Shown here: positions 63,144 to 64,000 of the stretch, piece by piece | Layout of the letters: every line of letters starts with the position of its first letter | Position numbering within the stretch: the stretch's first letter is position 1 | Origin: Prosopocoilus inquinatus | Lineage: Eukaryota > Arthropoda > Insecta > Coleoptera > Lucanidae | Reading direction: 5' to 3' | DNA: 64,000 nucleotides | NCBI GenBank assembly: GCA_036172665.1 | Contig: JAYKNF010000016.1 | Location: 1,488,001-1,552,000, forward strand | Program-made: the position numbers and the translations under genes | Notes under the pieces: generated by a model | Told to the model about the DNA's origin: nothing | The model's database searches: none | What the model saw: the letters and a program-made list of their open reading frames with translations, nothing else

Positions 63144-64000
63144 GACGTTACGATAGACTCCAGTAACTTTGATATGAGATACGAAGTTCTCGGACGCAGC
63201 AGAAGCTGGAAATAGTTTTGAACGAATTAACACGTGTTAGCGTTGTTCCTGTGTTGTATCTAATCGACCCTTACTTATCTATCTTGTTATTTGACGTTAC
63301 GATGGACTCCAGTAACTTTGATTTGAAGTAAGAAGTTCTCGGACGCAGCAGAAACTGGAAATAGTTTTGAACGAAATAACACGTATTAGCGTTGTTCCTG
63401 TGATGTATCTAATCGATCCTTACTTATCTATCTTGTTATTTGACGTTACGATGGACTCCAGTAACTCTGATGTGAGATACGAAGTTTTCGGACGCAGCAG
63501 AAGCTGGAAATAGTTTCGAACGGAACAACACGTATTAGCGTTGTTTCTGTGTTGTATCTAATCGATCCTTACTTATCTATCATATTATTTGACGTTACGA
63601 TGGACTCCAGTAACTTTGATTTGAAGTACGAAGTTCTCGGACGCAGCAGAAGCTGGAAATAGTTTTGAACGAAATAACACGTATTAGCGTTGTTCCTGTG
63701 ATGTATCTAATCGATCCTTACTTATCTATCTTGTTATTTGACGTTACGATGGACTCCATTAACTTTGATGTGAGATACGAAATTCTCGGACGCAGCAGAA
63801 GCTGGAAATAGTTTCGAACGAAACAACACGTATTAGCGTCGTTCCTGTGATGTATCTAATCGATCTTTACTTATCTATCCTGTTATTTGACGTTACGATA
63901 GACTCCAGTAACTCTGATGTGAGATACGAAGTTTTCGGACGCAGCAGAAGCTAGAAATAGTTTTGAACGAAATAGCACGTATTAGCGTTGTTCCTATGAT
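63144..64000 (+). repeat. Right end of the window, array continues
   Basis: This is the partial third unit of the 5-mer HOR (GATAGACTCC, GAATTAACACGTG, AAGTAAGAAG) followed by monomers such as GAACGGAAC, TTTGATTTGAAG, GACTCCATTAAC and GCGTCG with GATCTTTAC. The last GACG start is 63,889, exactly 35 monomers after 58,674. The window cuts the last monomer after 112 bases, so the array extends beyond it. No gene is seen. Confidence 0.9.

Larger units (their letters stand above)
1..64000 (+). repeat. Satellite DNA array, 149-bp monomer, about 430 copies
   Basis: The entire window is a head-to-tail array of one 149-bp unit. Successive GACGTTACG starts fall at 1, 150, 299, 448 and so on. From 1 to 40,074 there are 269 monomers totalling 40,073 bp, only 8 bp below 269 x 149. 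Later runs are exact multiples of 149: 40,890-47,148 is 42 units, 47,517-49,752 is 15 and 58,674-63,889 is 35. Monomers differ by scattered substitutions, many of them linked into subfamilies. No unique sequence, transposon or gene interrupts the array. I do not recognise the family from memory and assign no species. Such arrays are typically heterochromatic (centromere, pericentromere or subtelomere), but nothing in the sequence decides which. Confidence 0.98.

Noticed and set aside
1..64000. CRISPR array
   Set aside because: There are regular repeats but no unique spacers. The full 149-bp unit is repeated, unlike 25-40-bp repeats separated by unique spacers, and there are no cas genes.
1..64000. 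Telomeric repeats, tRNA or rRNA genes, microsatellites
   Set aside because: No TTAGG or TTAGGG runs, no tRNA-like cloverleaf or rRNA segment and no simple-sequence runs were seen; all sequence is explained by the monomer.

Overview
The whole window is one block of satellite DNA. A single 149-bp monomer (about 39.6% GC in the consensus I derived) is repeated head to tail about 430 times, from the first base to the last. I see no gene, RNA gene, transposon, CRISPR array, promoter or unique sequence. The few open reading frames above 60 codons are accidents of the repeat: four come from a 2-bp deletion that removes a recurrent TAG, three cross the edge of an inverted block, and one is a chance run across two monomers. 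The sequence suggests a eukaryote and a heterochromatic array (centromeric, pericentromeric or subtelomeric). CpG is not depleted in the consensus (9 CpG in 149 bp, about 1.5 times expectation), which fits a lineage with little cytosine methylation such as many insects, but the sequence does not fix the taxon or the chromosomal location.

Monomer length is almost rigid. Counting from one GACGTTACG start to the next, the first 40,073 bp hold 269 monomers whose total is only 8 bp short, fully explained by four 2-bp deletions. In the rest of the window the only net length changes I find are three inverted blocks, one 4-bp deletion, one 76-bp deletion and one 1-bp deletion.

Layout: (1) 1-39,700 is built of higher-order repeats (HORs). 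A segment of at least 11,037 bp at 1-11,037 recurs at 14,897-25,933, exactly 100 monomers (14,896 bp) downstream, with private variants shared. Between the copies lies a 26-monomer interval containing a 9-mer tandem duplication and a 5-mer echo. After the second copy the array continues as related but unequal HOR units of 26, 24, 28 and 23 monomers (22,045-37,093), differing by nested gains and losses of whole monomers. (2) 39,700-50,430 carries three blocks in reverse orientation (40,110-40,823; 47,184-47,450; 49,788-50,430). All share the same left breakpoint and create imperfect palindromes with a 36-nt spacer; blocks 1 and 2 also share the right breakpoint and differ by exactly three monomers. 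(3) 50,431-64,000 is forward again, rich in a GAGACAC/CTAGAAA subfamily, with an illegitimate half-monomer junction at 54,288, an 11-mer tandem duplication (55,695-58,971) and a 5-mer HOR (61,654-63,143).

No genes work together here. The biology is that of the array itself: unequal exchange in register, segmental amplification of blocks from 3 to 100 monomers, a few illegitimate or inverting events that were then themselves amplified, and a monomer length close to a nucleosome core. All higher-order statements come from aligning diagnostic variants by eye; no self-alignment or database search was run.
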